64,000 bases of DNA from positions 682,001 through 746,000 of the forward strand of contig NZ_JANHJR010000003.1 in the NCBI RefSeq assembly GCF_024495425.1, written 5' to 3'. The translations under genes were made by a program, and so were the position numbers. Of the stretch, positions 1-8,935 are shown in pieces. Position 1 is the stretch's first letter. Every line of letters begins with the position of its first letter. The DNA comes from Haloarchaeobius litoreus. GTDB taxonomy: Archaea; Halobacteriota; Halobacteria; Halobacteriales; Natrialbaceae. A model generated the notes under the pieces. The model made no database searches. It had not been told where the DNA came from and saw only the letters and a program-made list of their open reading frames with translations.

Positions 1-557
1 AGATGTACATCGACGTCTACGACGCCGAGCGGCCCGAACTGTTCTTCAAAGCGCAGGGGGACCGGACCGTCGGCCCGGACGACGCCATCGGTGTCCGCGC
101 CGATTCGAACTGGAACGTCCCCGAACCGGAGCTGGGTATCGTGCTGTACCGCGGCCAGCCGGTCGGCTACACGGTCGGGAACGACGTGAGCAGTCGCGAG
201 ATAGAGGGGGAGAACCCGCTGTACCTCCCACAGGCGAAGATCTACGAACGGTGCTGCTCGCTCGGGCCCTGCGTGTCGACGGACATCGCCGACCCGCACG
301 CACTCGAGATGTCGATGACCATCACGCGGGACGAGGAGCCCGTCTACCAGGAGACGACCAACACCGCGGAGATGGTCCGGACCTGCGAAGAGCTCGTCTC
401 GTACTACACCCGGCACAACGTCCTCCCCGAGGTCGCCGTGCTCCTGACCGGAACGTCGCTCGTCCCCGAGGAGGGGTTCACGCTCCAGGCCGGCGACCAC
501 GTCGACATCGAGGTCGAGGACATCGGCGTCCTCTCGAACCCCGTCGTCAGCGTCTGA
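1..557 (+). CDS. FAH-family hydrolase/dehydratase, C-terminal part (possible 2-keto-3-deoxypentonate dehydratase)
   Basis: The reading frame is open at the left edge, so about 100 N-terminal residues are missing. The visible 184 residues form the core of a fumarylacetoacetate hydrolase fold: an EPELG motif with the paired acidic metal ligands near visible residues 41-45, the GNDVSSRE stretch, and a C-terminal half of beta strands ending in an LSNPV segment. In haloarchaeal oxidative pentose degradation an FAH-family enzyme dehydrates 2-keto-3-deoxyxylonate, and it is encoded beside xylose dehydrogenase. The next gene here is a xylose-dehydrogenase-like protein on the same strand, which makes that role the best guess. 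Family assignment is firm; substrate is inferred from context. It could instead be a generic acylpyruvase or diketo-acid hydrolase. Confidence 0.8.
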   Translation, partial: MYIDVYDAERPELFFKAQGDRTVGPDDAIGVRADSNWNVPEPELGIVLYRGQPVGYTVGNDVSSREIEGENPLYLPQAKIYERCCSLGPCVSTDIADPHALEMSMTITRDEEPVYQETTNTAEMVRTCEELVSYYTRHNVLPEVAVLLTGTSLVPEEGFTLQAGDHVDIEVEDIGVLSNPVVSV

Positions 558-620
558 ACGCGCCGTCGAGCACTGGCCAGCGGCAGTCACCCGTGCCGTC
601 ACCGGGCAGCCGGCGTGAAC

Positions 621-627
621 TTTTATG
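621..627 (+). promoter_or_regulatory. TATA box of the xylose-dehydrogenase-like gene
   Basis: TTTTATG lies 24-30 bp before the ATG at 651, the spacing of an archaeal leaderless promoter. It argues for the start at 651 and against the in-frame GTG at 615, which would lie upstream of the TATA box. Confidence 0.6.
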
Positions 628-650
628 TGGGTACTCGTCACCTCTCGACT

Positions 651-1724
651 ATGGAGTTCCCGTTCGACGACTTCACCGGCCGTGACTGGCAGACAGCCGA
701 CGACCCCGGAACCGTCCGGTTCGCGATGATCGGACTCGGGTGGTGGACGCGAGCACAGGCGATTCCGGCGGTCGAGGAGAGCTCCTTCGGGGAGACCACC
801 GTCGTCGTCAGCGGCTCGGCCGAGAAAGCCCGCGATGCGACCGACCTCGCGGCGAGTATCGAGCACGCCATCACGTACGACGAGTTCCACGAGGGCGTCG
901 CGGCTGACGCGTACGACGCCGTCTACATCTGCACCCCGAACGGACTCCACCTGCCGTTCGTCGAGACAGCGGCACGTCTCGACAAGGCGGTCCTCTGCGA
1001 GAAGCCGATGGAGGCGACGGTCGAACGGGCACGCGAGATCGTCGGGTTCGCCGACGACGTCGCGGTGATGATCGCCTACCGGATGCAGACCGAACCGACC
1101 GTCCGTCGCGCTCGCGAGGTCATCGACGCGGGCATCATCGGCGAGCCGGTCCACGTCCACGCGAGCATGTCCCAGCCGCTCCTCGAGGTGATCCCCGACC
1201 CGAACCAGTGGCGGCTCGACCCGGAGCTGTCGGGTGGCGCGACCGTGATGGACATCGGGCTGTACCCCATCAACACCACGCGGTTCCTCCTCGACGACGA
1301 CCCCGTCGCGGTGCAGGCACACTCGACGTACGAGCACGACGCGTTCGCCGACGTGGCGGACGAGCACGTGTCGTTCACGCTGGTGTTCGCCGATGGAGTC
1401 CACGCCGTCTGTACCGCCAGTCAGAACGCCGCCCGGTCGAGCCACCTCCGGGTGACGGGGACCGAGGGCGAGGTCGTCCTCGACCCCGTCTTCTTCGACC
1501 GGGAGGACCGCGGCTTCCGGCTCTCGGTCGGCGACGAACAGTACACCGTCGCGTTCGAGCAGGTCGACCAGATGACCGAGGAGTTCGACTACTTCGCTCA
1601 CTGCCTGTTGACCGGGACCGAACCGTCACCCGATGCCGAGCACGGCTTCGTGGACATGCTCGTCATGGACGCGATATACGACGCGGCGGCGGCGGACGAC
1701 GCGACACCCGTCCCGGAGCCGTGA
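651..1724 (+). CDS. xdh: Gfo/Idh/MocA oxidoreductase, D-xylose 1-dehydrogenase-like
   Basis: This 357-residue protein fits the family length. An N-terminal Rossmann fold carries the GLGWW nucleotide-binding turn at residues 28-32, and the family EKP signature is at 117-119, where the Lys helps catalysis. From memory the whole chain closely follows the haloarchaeal NADP-dependent D-xylose dehydrogenase ([26 protein letters not shown] and EYFAHCLLT-like stretches), which oxidises xylose to xylonolactone as the first step of the oxidative pentose pathway. It sits just after an FAH-family gene, as in known haloarchaeal xylose loci, and before a sugar ABC importer. The start at 651 is set by the TATA box. 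A related sugar specificity such as arabinose or glucose cannot be excluded. Confidence 0.85.
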   Translation: MEFPFDDFTGRDWQTADDPGTVRFAMIGLGWWTRAQAIPAVEESSFGETTVVVSGSAEKARDATDLAASIEHAITYDEFHEGVAADAYDAVYICTPNGLHLPFVETAARLDKAVLCEKPMEATVERAREIVGFADDVAVMIAYRMQTEPTVRRAREVIDAGIIGEPVHVHASMSQPLLEVIPDPNQWRLDPELSGGATVMDIGLYPINTTRFLLDDDPVAVQAHSTYEHDAFADVADEHVSFTLVFADGVHAVCTASQNAARSSHLRVTGTEGEVVLDPVFFDREDRGFRLSVGDEQYTVAFEQVDQMTEEFDYFAHCLLTGTEPSPDAEHGFVDMLVMDAIYDAAAADDATPVPEP

Positions 1725-1846
1725 TCCCAGCCGTTCGCCGACCGCGCATCGAGCGTCGCTCCCCACCGTCGAGACAGACGAACGCCTGCAAGCGGGCGGT
1801 GATATCCATCCAGACGGCGTTTTTCCCCCCAGAGCGGGGATAATTT

Positions 1847-1852
1847 TTTATA
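1847..1852 (+). promoter_or_regulatory. TATA box of the sugar ABC transporter operon
   Basis: A T-rich stretch ending in TTTATA lies 23-28 bp before the ATG at 1875 inside the 150-bp gap after the dehydrogenase gene. It indicates a separate, probably leaderless, transcript for the importer operon. Confidence 0.55.
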
Positions 1853-1874
1853 CTTTGTGAATATACGACGTGGT

Positions 1875-3215
1875 ATGTCATCGGATGACAATCCAGCGGA
1901 GCGTGGTATCTCGATCGACGTGGGGGCGGGTGTCTCACGTCGAGGACTCGTGAAACAACTCGGTGCAGCGAGCGCCGCCGTGGGGCTGGCCGGGTGTGGG
2001 ACCACCTCCAACGAGGAGCCGACCGACACCGACACCGATGGCGGTGGTGGTGGTGGCAACGGTGGCGGTGGTGACGACAACGACGGTGGGGGCGGCGAGG
2101 ACCAACCCGACTTCGAGTTCTCCCGTCATCCGGCGGTCGCGCCACCGACCTGGGACCCCTCGAAGACACGGGAGGGCTCGGGAGAGAACCGGCGGACGGC
2201 GGTGTTCGTGCTGCAGAACATCGACAACCCCTTCTTCATCCCGATGACCTGTGGCTTCCACGACGCACTCAACATGTTCGGCTGGGACGGACAGGTCACC
2301 GGCCCGCCGGCCAACGGTGGGATTCCGGACCAGGTCAGCCTCATCAACCAGAACGTCTCGAACATGGAGCCGGGCGACGTGCTCGTGACGACGGTGCTCA
2401 ACAACGAGGCGTACAACGACGCCATCCAGAACGCCCTCGACAACGACATCGTGGTCGTCAACGGTCACTCGACGCCAGCCACGAAGGACTGGAACTACGA
2501 CTACATGACGGACGACGTCGGCTTCTCGTACCGGGACCAGCCGATGATCGTCCCCCACGTCGGCATCCGCGACGCCCGTGGCGGGGCGGCGATGGCCGCC
2601 GAGGCGTACGACCGGATGCAGGAGAAGATGCCCGACAAGGACGAGTACACGGTGCTCATCACGAACGAGCTCCCGGACAACCCCTCGGTCACCCGGCGGG
2701 TCAGCAAGGACGCGGCGGACCTCGGGACGGCGGAGCGGTACTTCAAGGCACAGAGCGACCCCTCGGTGACGCTCTACAACGACCAGATAATCAATCCGCC
2801 CGCGAGCATCGCCGACGCCCAGACGCAGATCGTCAACACCATCTCCGGCGAGGACGTCGACGCGGTCGTCTGTTCGGCGTTCTGGGGTGCGGTCGGGGCT
2901 GGACAGGCGCTCGAAGCCGGCGAGCTGGAGGGGCCGATGGTCGTCTGTGGCTTCGACCTGCTGCGGCCGCTGCTCAACCAGATCGAGGCCGGCACCGTCG
3001 ACTTCACCGTGGGACAGGACCCGTACAGTCAGGGGTTCCAGAACGTCCCGCTGGCCTGGATGTACATCGAGCGCGGCATCGAGATGAAGGACCTCGAGTG
3101 GGGCGTCTCGGTCTGGGACCAGGAGAACGTCGACTTCGCACTCGAACGCCGGTCGTGGGCCGGTGACAACGGCCTCCTGCAGTGGCAGGAGAGCAACTAC
3201 GACTTCCTCCAGTGA
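1875..3215 (+). CDS. CUT2-type sugar ABC transporter substrate-binding lipoprotein
   Basis: This 446-residue receptor is exported by Tat and lipid-anchored: twin Arg at residues 22-23, a hydrophobic stretch, and an LAGC lipobox with Cys41. A Gly/Asp-rich spacer follows (about 50-80). The remainder is a type I periplasmic-binding fold of the ribose/xylose (RbsB/XylF) class, with a NIDNPFF start to the ligand domain near residue 115 and the second lobe near 270-400. It should capture a sugar outside the cell for the ATPase and permease that follow with short gaps. The in-frame ATG 18 bp upstream is disfavoured because it would lie before the expected transcript start. The ligand is not visible from sequence; the neighbouring dehydrogenases suggest a monosaccharide or cyclitol. 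Confidence 0.85.
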   Translation: MSSDDNPAERGISIDVGAGVSRRGLVKQLGAASAAVGLAGCGTTSNEEPTDTDTDGGGGGGNGGGGDDNDGGGGEDQPDFEFSRHPAVAPPTWDPSKTREGSGENRRTAVFVLQNIDNPFFIPMTCGFHDALNMFGWDGQVTGPPANGGIPDQVSLINQNVSNMEPGDVLVTTVLNNEAYNDAIQNALDNDIVVVNGHSTPATKDWNYDYMTDDVGFSYRDQPMIVPHVGIRDARGGAAMAAEAYDRMQEKMPDKDEYTVLITNELPDNPSVTRRVSKDAADLGTAERYFKAQSDPSVTLYNDQIINPPASIADAQTQIVNTISGEDVDAVVCSAFWGAVGAGQALEAGELEGPMVVCGFDLLRPLLNQIEAGTVDFTVGQDPYSQGFQNVPLAWMYIERGIEMKDLEWGVSVWDQENVDFALERRSWAGDNGLLQWQESNYDFLQ

Positions 3216-3275
3216 GCGCGGAACGAGGCTCACACCGGACGAACCGAGACGCAAACACTCACAACGACACAATGT

Positions 3276-4154
3276 ATGTCAGAATCAACGTCAGAATCTG
3301 AAGGAACATCGCCTGCCGACGGGGTGGAACCCGCCTCGGGTCCGACGGCTCGCACCGACCAGAGCGGGACCGACGAGACGGGTGACGACGAGGTCGTCCT
3401 CCAAACACAGGACCTGAGCAAGTTCTTTGGGGCCATCGAGGCGGTCAAGGACGTCAGCATCGACGTCAAGGCCGACGAGATCCTCGCCATCGCCGGCGAC
3501 AACGGTGCGGGGAAGACAACGTTCATCCGGATGCTCTCGGGCGTCCTCCAGCCGACCGCCGGGGAGATCTACCTCCGGGAGGACGGCCGACTCGTCGAGC
3601 AGTTCTTCTCCTCGTCGAAGGACGCGATGGACGCCGGCATCGCGACGGTCTACCAGGAACAGCATCTGAGTCCGAACGCCAGCGCCGCCAACAACATCTT
3701 CCTCGGGATGGAACCGCTCAAGGACGGGCCCGAGGGGTGGCTGCTCCGCCGGACCGACATGGACCACATGATAACGGAGAGCCGTTCCCTGCTGAACGAG
3801 ATCGGGTTCGACTTCGACCCGCGGTCGAAGGTCAACGAGCTCTCCGGTGGCCAGAAGCAGGCGGTCGCGGTGGCCCGCGCGCTCATCCGCGACCCGCCGA
3901 TCATCATCCTCGACGAACCCACCTCGGAGGTGTCGACGACGGGCACCGACAAGATCATCGACCTCGTCAGGGGGATTCCGGACGGCGAGAAGTCGGTCAT
4001 CCTCATCTCGCACAAGATCGACGTCGTCGTCGACGTCGCGGACCGGATCGCCGTCATGCGAGACGGCGAGATCGTCGAGATACTGAACACGAACGAGGAC
4101 GACGTCGACCGACTCGACATCGTCGAACGCATGCACCGGGAGCGGGAGCGCTGA
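3276..4154 (+). CDS. CUT2-type sugar ABC transporter ATP-binding protein
   Basis: This 292-residue single ATPase has a hydrophilic N-tail of about 38 residues, Walker A GDNGAGKTT at 74-82, a Q-loop near 127 (YQEQH), the LSGGQ signature near residue 189, a Walker B ending in LDEPTSE and a switch His in ISHKID. Most CUT2 ATPases such as RbsA are tandem double-domain proteins of about 500 residues. This one is a half-size form like FrcA of the fructose importer, so it presumably works as a homodimer. It lies 60 bp after the receptor gene and 6 bp before the permease. ATG at 3276 was chosen; an overlapping ATG at 3272 is out of frame. Confidence 0.87.
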   Translation: MSESTSESEGTSPADGVEPASGPTARTDQSGTDETGDDEVVLQTQDLSKFFGAIEAVKDVSIDVKADEILAIAGDNGAGKTTFIRMLSGVLQPTAGEIYLREDGRLVEQFFSSSKDAMDAGIATVYQEQHLSPNASAANNIFLGMEPLKDGPEGWLLRRTDMDHMITESRSLLNEIGFDFDPRSKVNELSGGQKQAVAVARALIRDPPIIILDEPTSEVSTTGTDKIIDLVRGIPDGEKSVILISHKIDVVVDVADRIAVMRDGEIVEILNTNEDDVDRLDIVERMHRERER

Positions 4155-4160
4155 TCCACC

Positions 4161-5861
4161 GTGGCAACCGAATCAACGAACGTCGGCAGACGGTTCAGCT
4201 CGGTCCGGTCGTGGGTGTTCGACAGACGCGAGGGGAGCGTGCTGGTCGGCCTCATCGCCATCTTCCTGGTGGGCGTCTACATCGAACCCTCCCGCTTCCT
4301 CCTGCTGGACAACCTGGCACGCATCCTGCGTGCGGCGGCCACGACCGCCATCATCGGCTACGGCGTCGCACTGCTGATGGTCACCGCGGAGTTCGACCTG
4401 TCGGTCGGGTCGATGTACGGCGTCGCGGCCGGGATGGGCGCCATCCTCATCGGCGGCGATGCCTTCGGGTTCCACCCCCTGTTCGTCGTCGCGGTCGTCC
4501 TCGTGTTCTCGGTCATCTTCGGCATCACGCAGGGCCTGGTCGTGACGAAGCTCGGCCTGCCGTCGCTCATCGTCACCATCGGGACGCTGACGCTGCTGCG
4601 CGGCATCCACCGCATCCTGCTCGGTGGAACGACCGCCTCCGCGAGCGACGTTGGCATCCTGAAGTGGCTCGGCGGGCCCATCATCATCGCGGACCTGCCG
4701 TTCATGACGGGACCGATCTTCTACCAGGTCCCGTTCGTCCACAACGAGGTGAAGACGTTCGGGCAGTTCTCGATCCTCATCGTCTGGATCTTCGTGCTGC
4801 TCGTCGTGTTCCACTACATACTGCACCACACCCGCTTCGGGCTCCACGCTCGTGCGACCGGCGACAACATCGACTCCGTCGAGACGACGGGGATCGACCC
4901 CGAGATCGTCAAGCTCGGCTGCTTCGGGCTGTGTAGCCTGACGGCGGCGTTCGCCGGGCTGGCGTTCCTCGGCCGGTTCGGCTCGGTGTCGTCCGGGAGT
5001 GGCGACGGCCTCGCGCTGGTCGTCATCGCGGCCGTCGTGCTCGGCGGGACGAAGCTCACCGGCGGCGAGGGGTCGATGATCGGCGTGCTGTTCGGCTCGC
5101 TCGTGCTGGCCACCGCGAACAACGTGCTCGCACTCGCCGGCCTGAACGTCAGCGGCTGGCAGGGCGTCATCACCGGGGGCTTCATCATCGCCGCCATCGG
5201 TCTCGACGTCATCCTGAAGGGGTTCAGCTACGACCTCCTTCGGTCGTGGTACGCCGAGCCGCTGCGGGAGATACTCGGGTCCCCGCGTGGGTTCTTCGCG
5301 AACCGGGCCGAACAGAAGACGACGGACGACATGTTCGGCTTCCTGATGCTGTCGGTCGGGGCCACCGCGCTCGCGACGAACGTCGTCGCCTGGGTCCTCG
5401 GCAACGCCAGCGTGAGCAACGCCATCGGGATGGACATCGGCGGGTTCAAGCTGTTCCTGCGGGGCGGCTGGCCCGAGACCGCGGCCGAGATATACCTCTT
5501 CTTCATGCTGCTGGCGCTGGTCGCCTACGCGGCGATCGAGGTGTCGGCCCAGTTCTTCGATAGTCCCGGTGACTACGAAGATACGCTCCTGAGCGTCTGC
5601 TACGGGATGGCTCCCGCGCCGCTGTTCGCCATCCCTGCCGTGATGCTGGGCTACGGTATCTTCTTCCTCGTCGAGGACGCGATGCTGTCGGCGCTCGCCG
5701 TCTCGGTGCCCATCCTGCTCCTCATCGGGTGGACGATGTACGCCGGCGTCAGCGAGACGCACGAACTGTCGAGACGCCGTTCGGTCGGCGTCGTCGCGGC
5801 GGTGTTCGTGGCGTGGCTGGTCGTCGCCGGCATCGTCGCGCTCGGGTTCTCGACGGCCTGA
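4161..5861 (+). CDS. Sugar ABC transporter permease (BPD_transp_2) fused to a Yip1-like membrane domain
   Basis: The protein has 566 residues, about 220 more than an ordinary CUT2 permease. Residues about 25-355 are the permease, a ring of hydrophobic helices with the AVVLGGTKLTGGEGS segment characteristic of RbsC-like proteins. After a polar linker (about 360-390) come roughly five more helices (390-566). Their pattern (GDYEDTLLSVCYGMAPAPL, then GISETHELS-like residues before the last helix) resembles Yip1/YIPF membrane domains. Translation starts at GTG 4161, 6 bp after the ATPase stop. The permease assignment is firm; the Yip1 assignment is from pattern only. The extra domain might assist membrane insertion or oligomerisation, but nothing in the sequence shows this. 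Confidence 0.85.
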   Translation: MATESTNVGRRFSSVRSWVFDRREGSVLVGLIAIFLVGVYIEPSRFLLLDNLARILRAAATTAIIGYGVALLMVTAEFDLSVGSMYGVAAGMGAILIGGDAFGFHPLFVVAVVLVFSVIFGITQGLVVTKLGLPSLIVTIGTLTLLRGIHRILLGGTTASASDVGILKWLGGPIIIADLPFMTGPIFYQVPFVHNEVKTFGQFSILIVWIFVLLVVFHYILHHTRFGLHARATGDNIDSVETTGIDPEIVKLGCFGLCSLTAAFAGLAFLGRFGSVSSGSGDGLALVVIAAVVLGGTKLTGGEGSMIGVLFGSLVLATANNVLALAGLNVSGWQGVITGGFIIAAIGLDVILKGFSYDLLRSWYAEPLREILGSPRGFFANRAEQKTTDDMFGFLMLSVGATALATNVVAWVLGNASVSNAIGMDIGGFKLFLRGGWPETAAEIYLFFMLLALVAYAAIEVSAQFFDSPGDYEDTLLSVCYGMAPAPLFAIPAVMLGYGIFFLVEDAMLSALAVSVPILLLIGWTMYAGVSETHELSRRRSVGVVAAVFVAWLVVAGIVALGFSTA

Positions 5862-5956
5862 GTGCGCACCCCGTCACCGGCCCGTCCGTTCCGTGCCTTC
5901 GGTCGAACGTCGAGACAGGCCATAGATTTATCATATTCGATGGTGTGGACGACTGT

Positions 5957-6925
5957 ATGGACGTTGGAGTCCTAACAGTAGCACTCGGGGATGAACCGCT
6001 CGAAGACGCAGTGGAGTACCTGTCTGACCTCGGAGTGGACGCCATCGAACTCGGCTGTGGCGGCTTCGTCGGGGAGGACCACCTCCCGCGAGAGTCGTAC
6101 CTCGACGACGAGGCAGCCCAGGCGGAACTGCTCGAACTCGTCGCCGACCACGACCTCCGAATCAGCGCGCTCTCGACACACAACAACCCGCTCCACCCGG
6201 ACGAGGACCGGGCGGAGCGCGCCGCGACGGAGATCCGAGAGACGGTCCGTCTGGCCGACCAGCTCGGCGTCGACAACGTGAACACGTTCTCGGGACTGCC
6301 GGCCGGCAGTCCCGCGGGCGAGGTGCCGAACTGGATCACGGCTCCGTGGCCACCGGAACACGCTGAGGCACTGGAGTACCAGTGGGAGGAGGTCGCCATC
6401 CCGCGCTGGACCGACCTCGCCGAACACGCCGCCGAGTACGACGTGAACGTCTGCATCGAGATGCACCCCAACATGCTCGTCTACGAGCCCACGAGCATGC
6501 TCCGACTGCGCGAGGCGACCAACGAGTACATCGGCGCGAACTTCGACCCGTCGCACCTCTACTGGCAGGGCATCGACGCGACCGAGGCCATCCGGTTCCT
6601 CGGCGAGCACGACGCCATCCACCACTTCCACGCCAAGGACACCGGGCTCTACGAGCACAACGCTCGCGTGCAGGGCTACCTCGACACGAACGCCTACACC
6701 GACGAACCCAACCGCTCGTGGCTGTTCCGGTCCATCGGCTACGGCCACGACGAGGCCCACTGGAAGGACGTCGTCTCGACGCTCCGGATGGTCGGCTACG
6801 AGGGCGCGCTCAGCATCGAACACGAGGACTCGCTGACCTCCGGCCGGGAAGGGCTGGAGAAGGCCATCGACGTGCTCCAGCGGGCCGTGTTCGAGACGCA
6901 ACCGGGCGAGGCGTACTGGGCGTGA
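5957..6925 (+). CDS. Sugar phosphate isomerase/epimerase family (TIM barrel, AP_endonuc_2)
   Basis: This 322-residue protein has the xylose-isomerase-like TIM barrel of the IolE/IolI/epimerase group. Acidic and His metal ligands occur in the expected beta-strand ends: CIEMHP near residue 175, NFDPSHLYWQG near 197, HFHAKD near 223 and SIEHED near 282. Such enzymes isomerise, epimerise or dehydrate keto sugars or cyclitols with a divalent metal. The ATG at 5957 follows an AT-rich TATA-like stretch (5925-5936) at the leaderless distance, so it may have its own promoter after the permease gene. It lies 4 bp before the next dehydrogenase gene, so the two probably act in one pathway. Exact reaction unknown. 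Confidence 0.82.
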   Translation: MDVGVLTVALGDEPLEDAVEYLSDLGVDAIELGCGGFVGEDHLPRESYLDDEAAQAELLELVADHDLRISALSTHNNPLHPDEDRAERAATEIRETVRLADQLGVDNVNTFSGLPAGSPAGEVPNWITAPWPPEHAEALEYQWEEVAIPRWTDLAEHAAEYDVNVCIEMHPNMLVYEPTSMLRLREATNEYIGANFDPSHLYWQGIDATEAIRFLGEHDAIHHFHAKDTGLYEHNARVQGYLDTNAYTDEPNRSWLFRSIGYGHDEAHWKDVVSTLRMVGYEGALSIEHEDSLTSGREGLEKAIDVLQRAVFETQPGEAYWA

Positions 6926-6929
6926 TTCG

Positions 6930-8066
6930 ATGACGCTCTCAGCAGGCTTCCTGGGCTACCGGTTCATGGGGCAGGCCCACGCGAACGCGCTCGCCCGACT
7001 CCCGATGTTCTTCCCGGACGCCCCCGACGTCGAACGCGACGTGCTGGTCGGCCGTGACGAGGACGCGCTGGCGGAGGCCGTCGACCAGTTCGGGTTCGAA
7101 CGGTACGCGACGGACTGGACGGAGGTCGTCGACGAGGTCGACGTGTTCTACAACCTCGGGCCGAACAACCTCCACCCGGAGCCGTCCATCGCGGCGCTCG
7201 AAGCCGGCACGCACGTGTTCTGTGAGAAACCGCTCGCACACACGCTCGACGCGGCTGAACGGATGGCCGACGCCGCGGCGCAGAGCGACGCCACCGCCGG
7301 CGTCGCGTTCAACTACCGGTTCATCCCCGCCGTCCAGTACGCGAAGCGCCTCATCGACGACGGCGCCATCGGGGACGTCCACCACGTCCGGGCGGAGTAC
7401 CTGCAGGACTGGCTCGTCGACCCGACGGCGCCGTGGAGCTGGCGCAACTCCGCCGAGGTCGCCGGCTCTGGTGCCCTCGGCGACCTCGGTGCCCACTCCA
7501 TCGACCTCGCACAGTTCCTGCTCGGCGAGGAGGTCGACCGCGTCTCCGGCCACCTGAAGACGTTCGTCGACGAACGGCCAGTCCCCGGGGAGACCGGGGA
7601 CGCGCTCGACGCCGCCGGCGACGCCAGCACGGAGACACGCCCGGTCACGGTCGACGACGCCTACACGGCACAGGCCGAGTTCGAGAGCGGCGCGATGGGG
7701 CTGTTCGAGGCGTCCCGGTTCGCCACCGGTCACAAGAACGGCAACACCATCGAGATCAACGGCTCGGACGGCTCCATCCGGTTCGACCTCGAGCGGCTCA
7801 ACGAGCTGGCGGTCCTCACCGGTGACGACCGCGGCTTCCAGACGGTGCTGGTCACCGACCCCGACGACCCCTACGTCGACCACTGGTGGCCACCCGGGCA
7901 CGTCGTCGGGTGGGAACACACGTTCGTCCACGAGAACTACGAGTTCCTCACGGCGGCCGCGTCCGGAGACCCGCACTCCCCCGATTTCGCGGCGGGGCTG
8001 ACCGTCCAGCGCGTCCTCGACGCGATCGAGAAAAGTAGCGACAGTGGTGAGTGGGTCACGGCCTGA
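6930..8066 (+). CDS. Gfo/Idh/MocA family oxidoreductase
   Basis: This 378-residue protein has an N-terminal NAD(P)-binding Rossmann fold (GFLGYRFMGQAH near residue 6) and the catalytic CEKPLAHT signature near residue 97. The C-terminal alpha/beta substrate domain includes the GDLGAHSIDLAQ stretch near 187 that supplies the family His and Asp. It starts 4 bp after the TIM-barrel gene, so the pair is translationally linked. Enzymes of this family paired with such isomerases oxidise inositols, glucosides or pentoses to keto forms. It is clearly distinct from the xylose-dehydrogenase-like protein at 651-1724 and probably belongs to the pathway for the imported sugar. Substrate unknown. Confidence 0.85.
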   Translation: MTLSAGFLGYRFMGQAHANALARLPMFFPDAPDVERDVLVGRDEDALAEAVDQFGFERYATDWTEVVDEVDVFYNLGPNNLHPEPSIAALEAGTHVFCEKPLAHTLDAAERMADAAAQSDATAGVAFNYRFIPAVQYAKRLIDDGAIGDVHHVRAEYLQDWLVDPTAPWSWRNSAEVAGSGALGDLGAHSIDLAQFLLGEEVDRVSGHLKTFVDERPVPGETGDALDAAGDASTETRPVTVDDAYTAQAEFESGAMGLFEASRFATGHKNGNTIEINGSDGSIRFDLERLNELAVLTGDDRGFQTVLVTDPDDPYVDHWWPPGHVVGWEHTFVHENYEFLTAAASGDPHSPDFAAGLTVQRVLDAIEKSSDSGEWVTA

Positions 8067-8935
8067 GCGCGACACGGACGTGTCTTGCTGTAGGCGACCC
8101 GTCGTTCGTCCCAGCTCTCGGAAAACCCGACAGACCGACGGAGGCCGAATTGGACCGAAGTACGACGAAGATGCGCTCGACCACCCAGAACCATTAGATT
8201 TCCATATAGTAAGTTACTTTGGTAGTTGCGGTATCGGCATGTAGAATTGATTCGGTCGGGATCGTATCCTCCAAACAGGCGTTAACGACATCGAGAGCTA
8301 TATTGTGCCCATATTCTGACGTCGGAGCCGTTCCCATCTTGCCCCACGATGTGGGTGAGCGTATACCAACAGATAACTGTACAAACTGGCGTGATAGTCG
8401 CATAGTCAGCGAATAAGGTTTACCAGAAAAGCCGTTGGTAGCAGAAAACAAATCAGAGACCATAATTTTATTATATAAATAAAGTTTCCAATGGGGGCTT
8501 CGGGTTAATGGTAATATACCTTGGAGTAACGCTTAATCATAATTATTCCATTAAGTTCTTGCAGTAGTGCGCACGACGTGGTTTTCTCCAGGGATGGTCG
8601 GCGTCGGTCACGGACTGAACGGTCCCTGGCCACGAGAGACGCTCGACGCGCTGTCGAACCGGCAGCGTTGCCAGCCGACGAGTTCGTCGGTGGAGGGCTG
8701 GTGGGCGTCGACGAACTCCGGAATCGAATCGAGCGTCTCGAATCGTCGCTCGACTGGCGTATCATCGTGGGTCTCGTGGAGGAGGAGTCACGGCCTTCAC
8801 GCCGGGCACGCCTGGAAAGGACTCCAGCGTGTGATGAAGAACGCACCAGAAGCGGAGTTACCGGAGGAGCGACCGAACTAGTGGAGAACGACAGGTCGGG
8901 TCAGTCCATCGTGACTGGTCTCGGTCTGCACGCAC
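8067..8935. other. Gene-poor gap with an AT-rich core
   Basis: This 869-bp stretch contains no gene I can defend. From about 8190 to 8560 the base composition is far richer in A/T than the rest of the window, with runs such as TTTTATTATATAAATAAA near 8465-8482. The ORFs in it have no recognisable family pattern. The flanking piece 8570-8935 regains normal G+C but shows frame-switching fragments (an RETLDALSNRQR stretch in one frame, an ELRNRIERLES stretch in another), which might be a decayed winged-helix gene. No terminal inverted repeats or transposase motif were seen. Confidence 0.5.

Noticed and set aside
615-650. Upstream GTG start for the xylose-dehydrogenase-like gene
   Set aside because: It would precede the TATA box at 621-627, and the extra residues do not match the family.
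8194-8463. An 89-codon ORF on the minus strand in the AT-rich island
   Set aside because: No family pattern, atypical codon use and no promoter; I could not support it as a gene.
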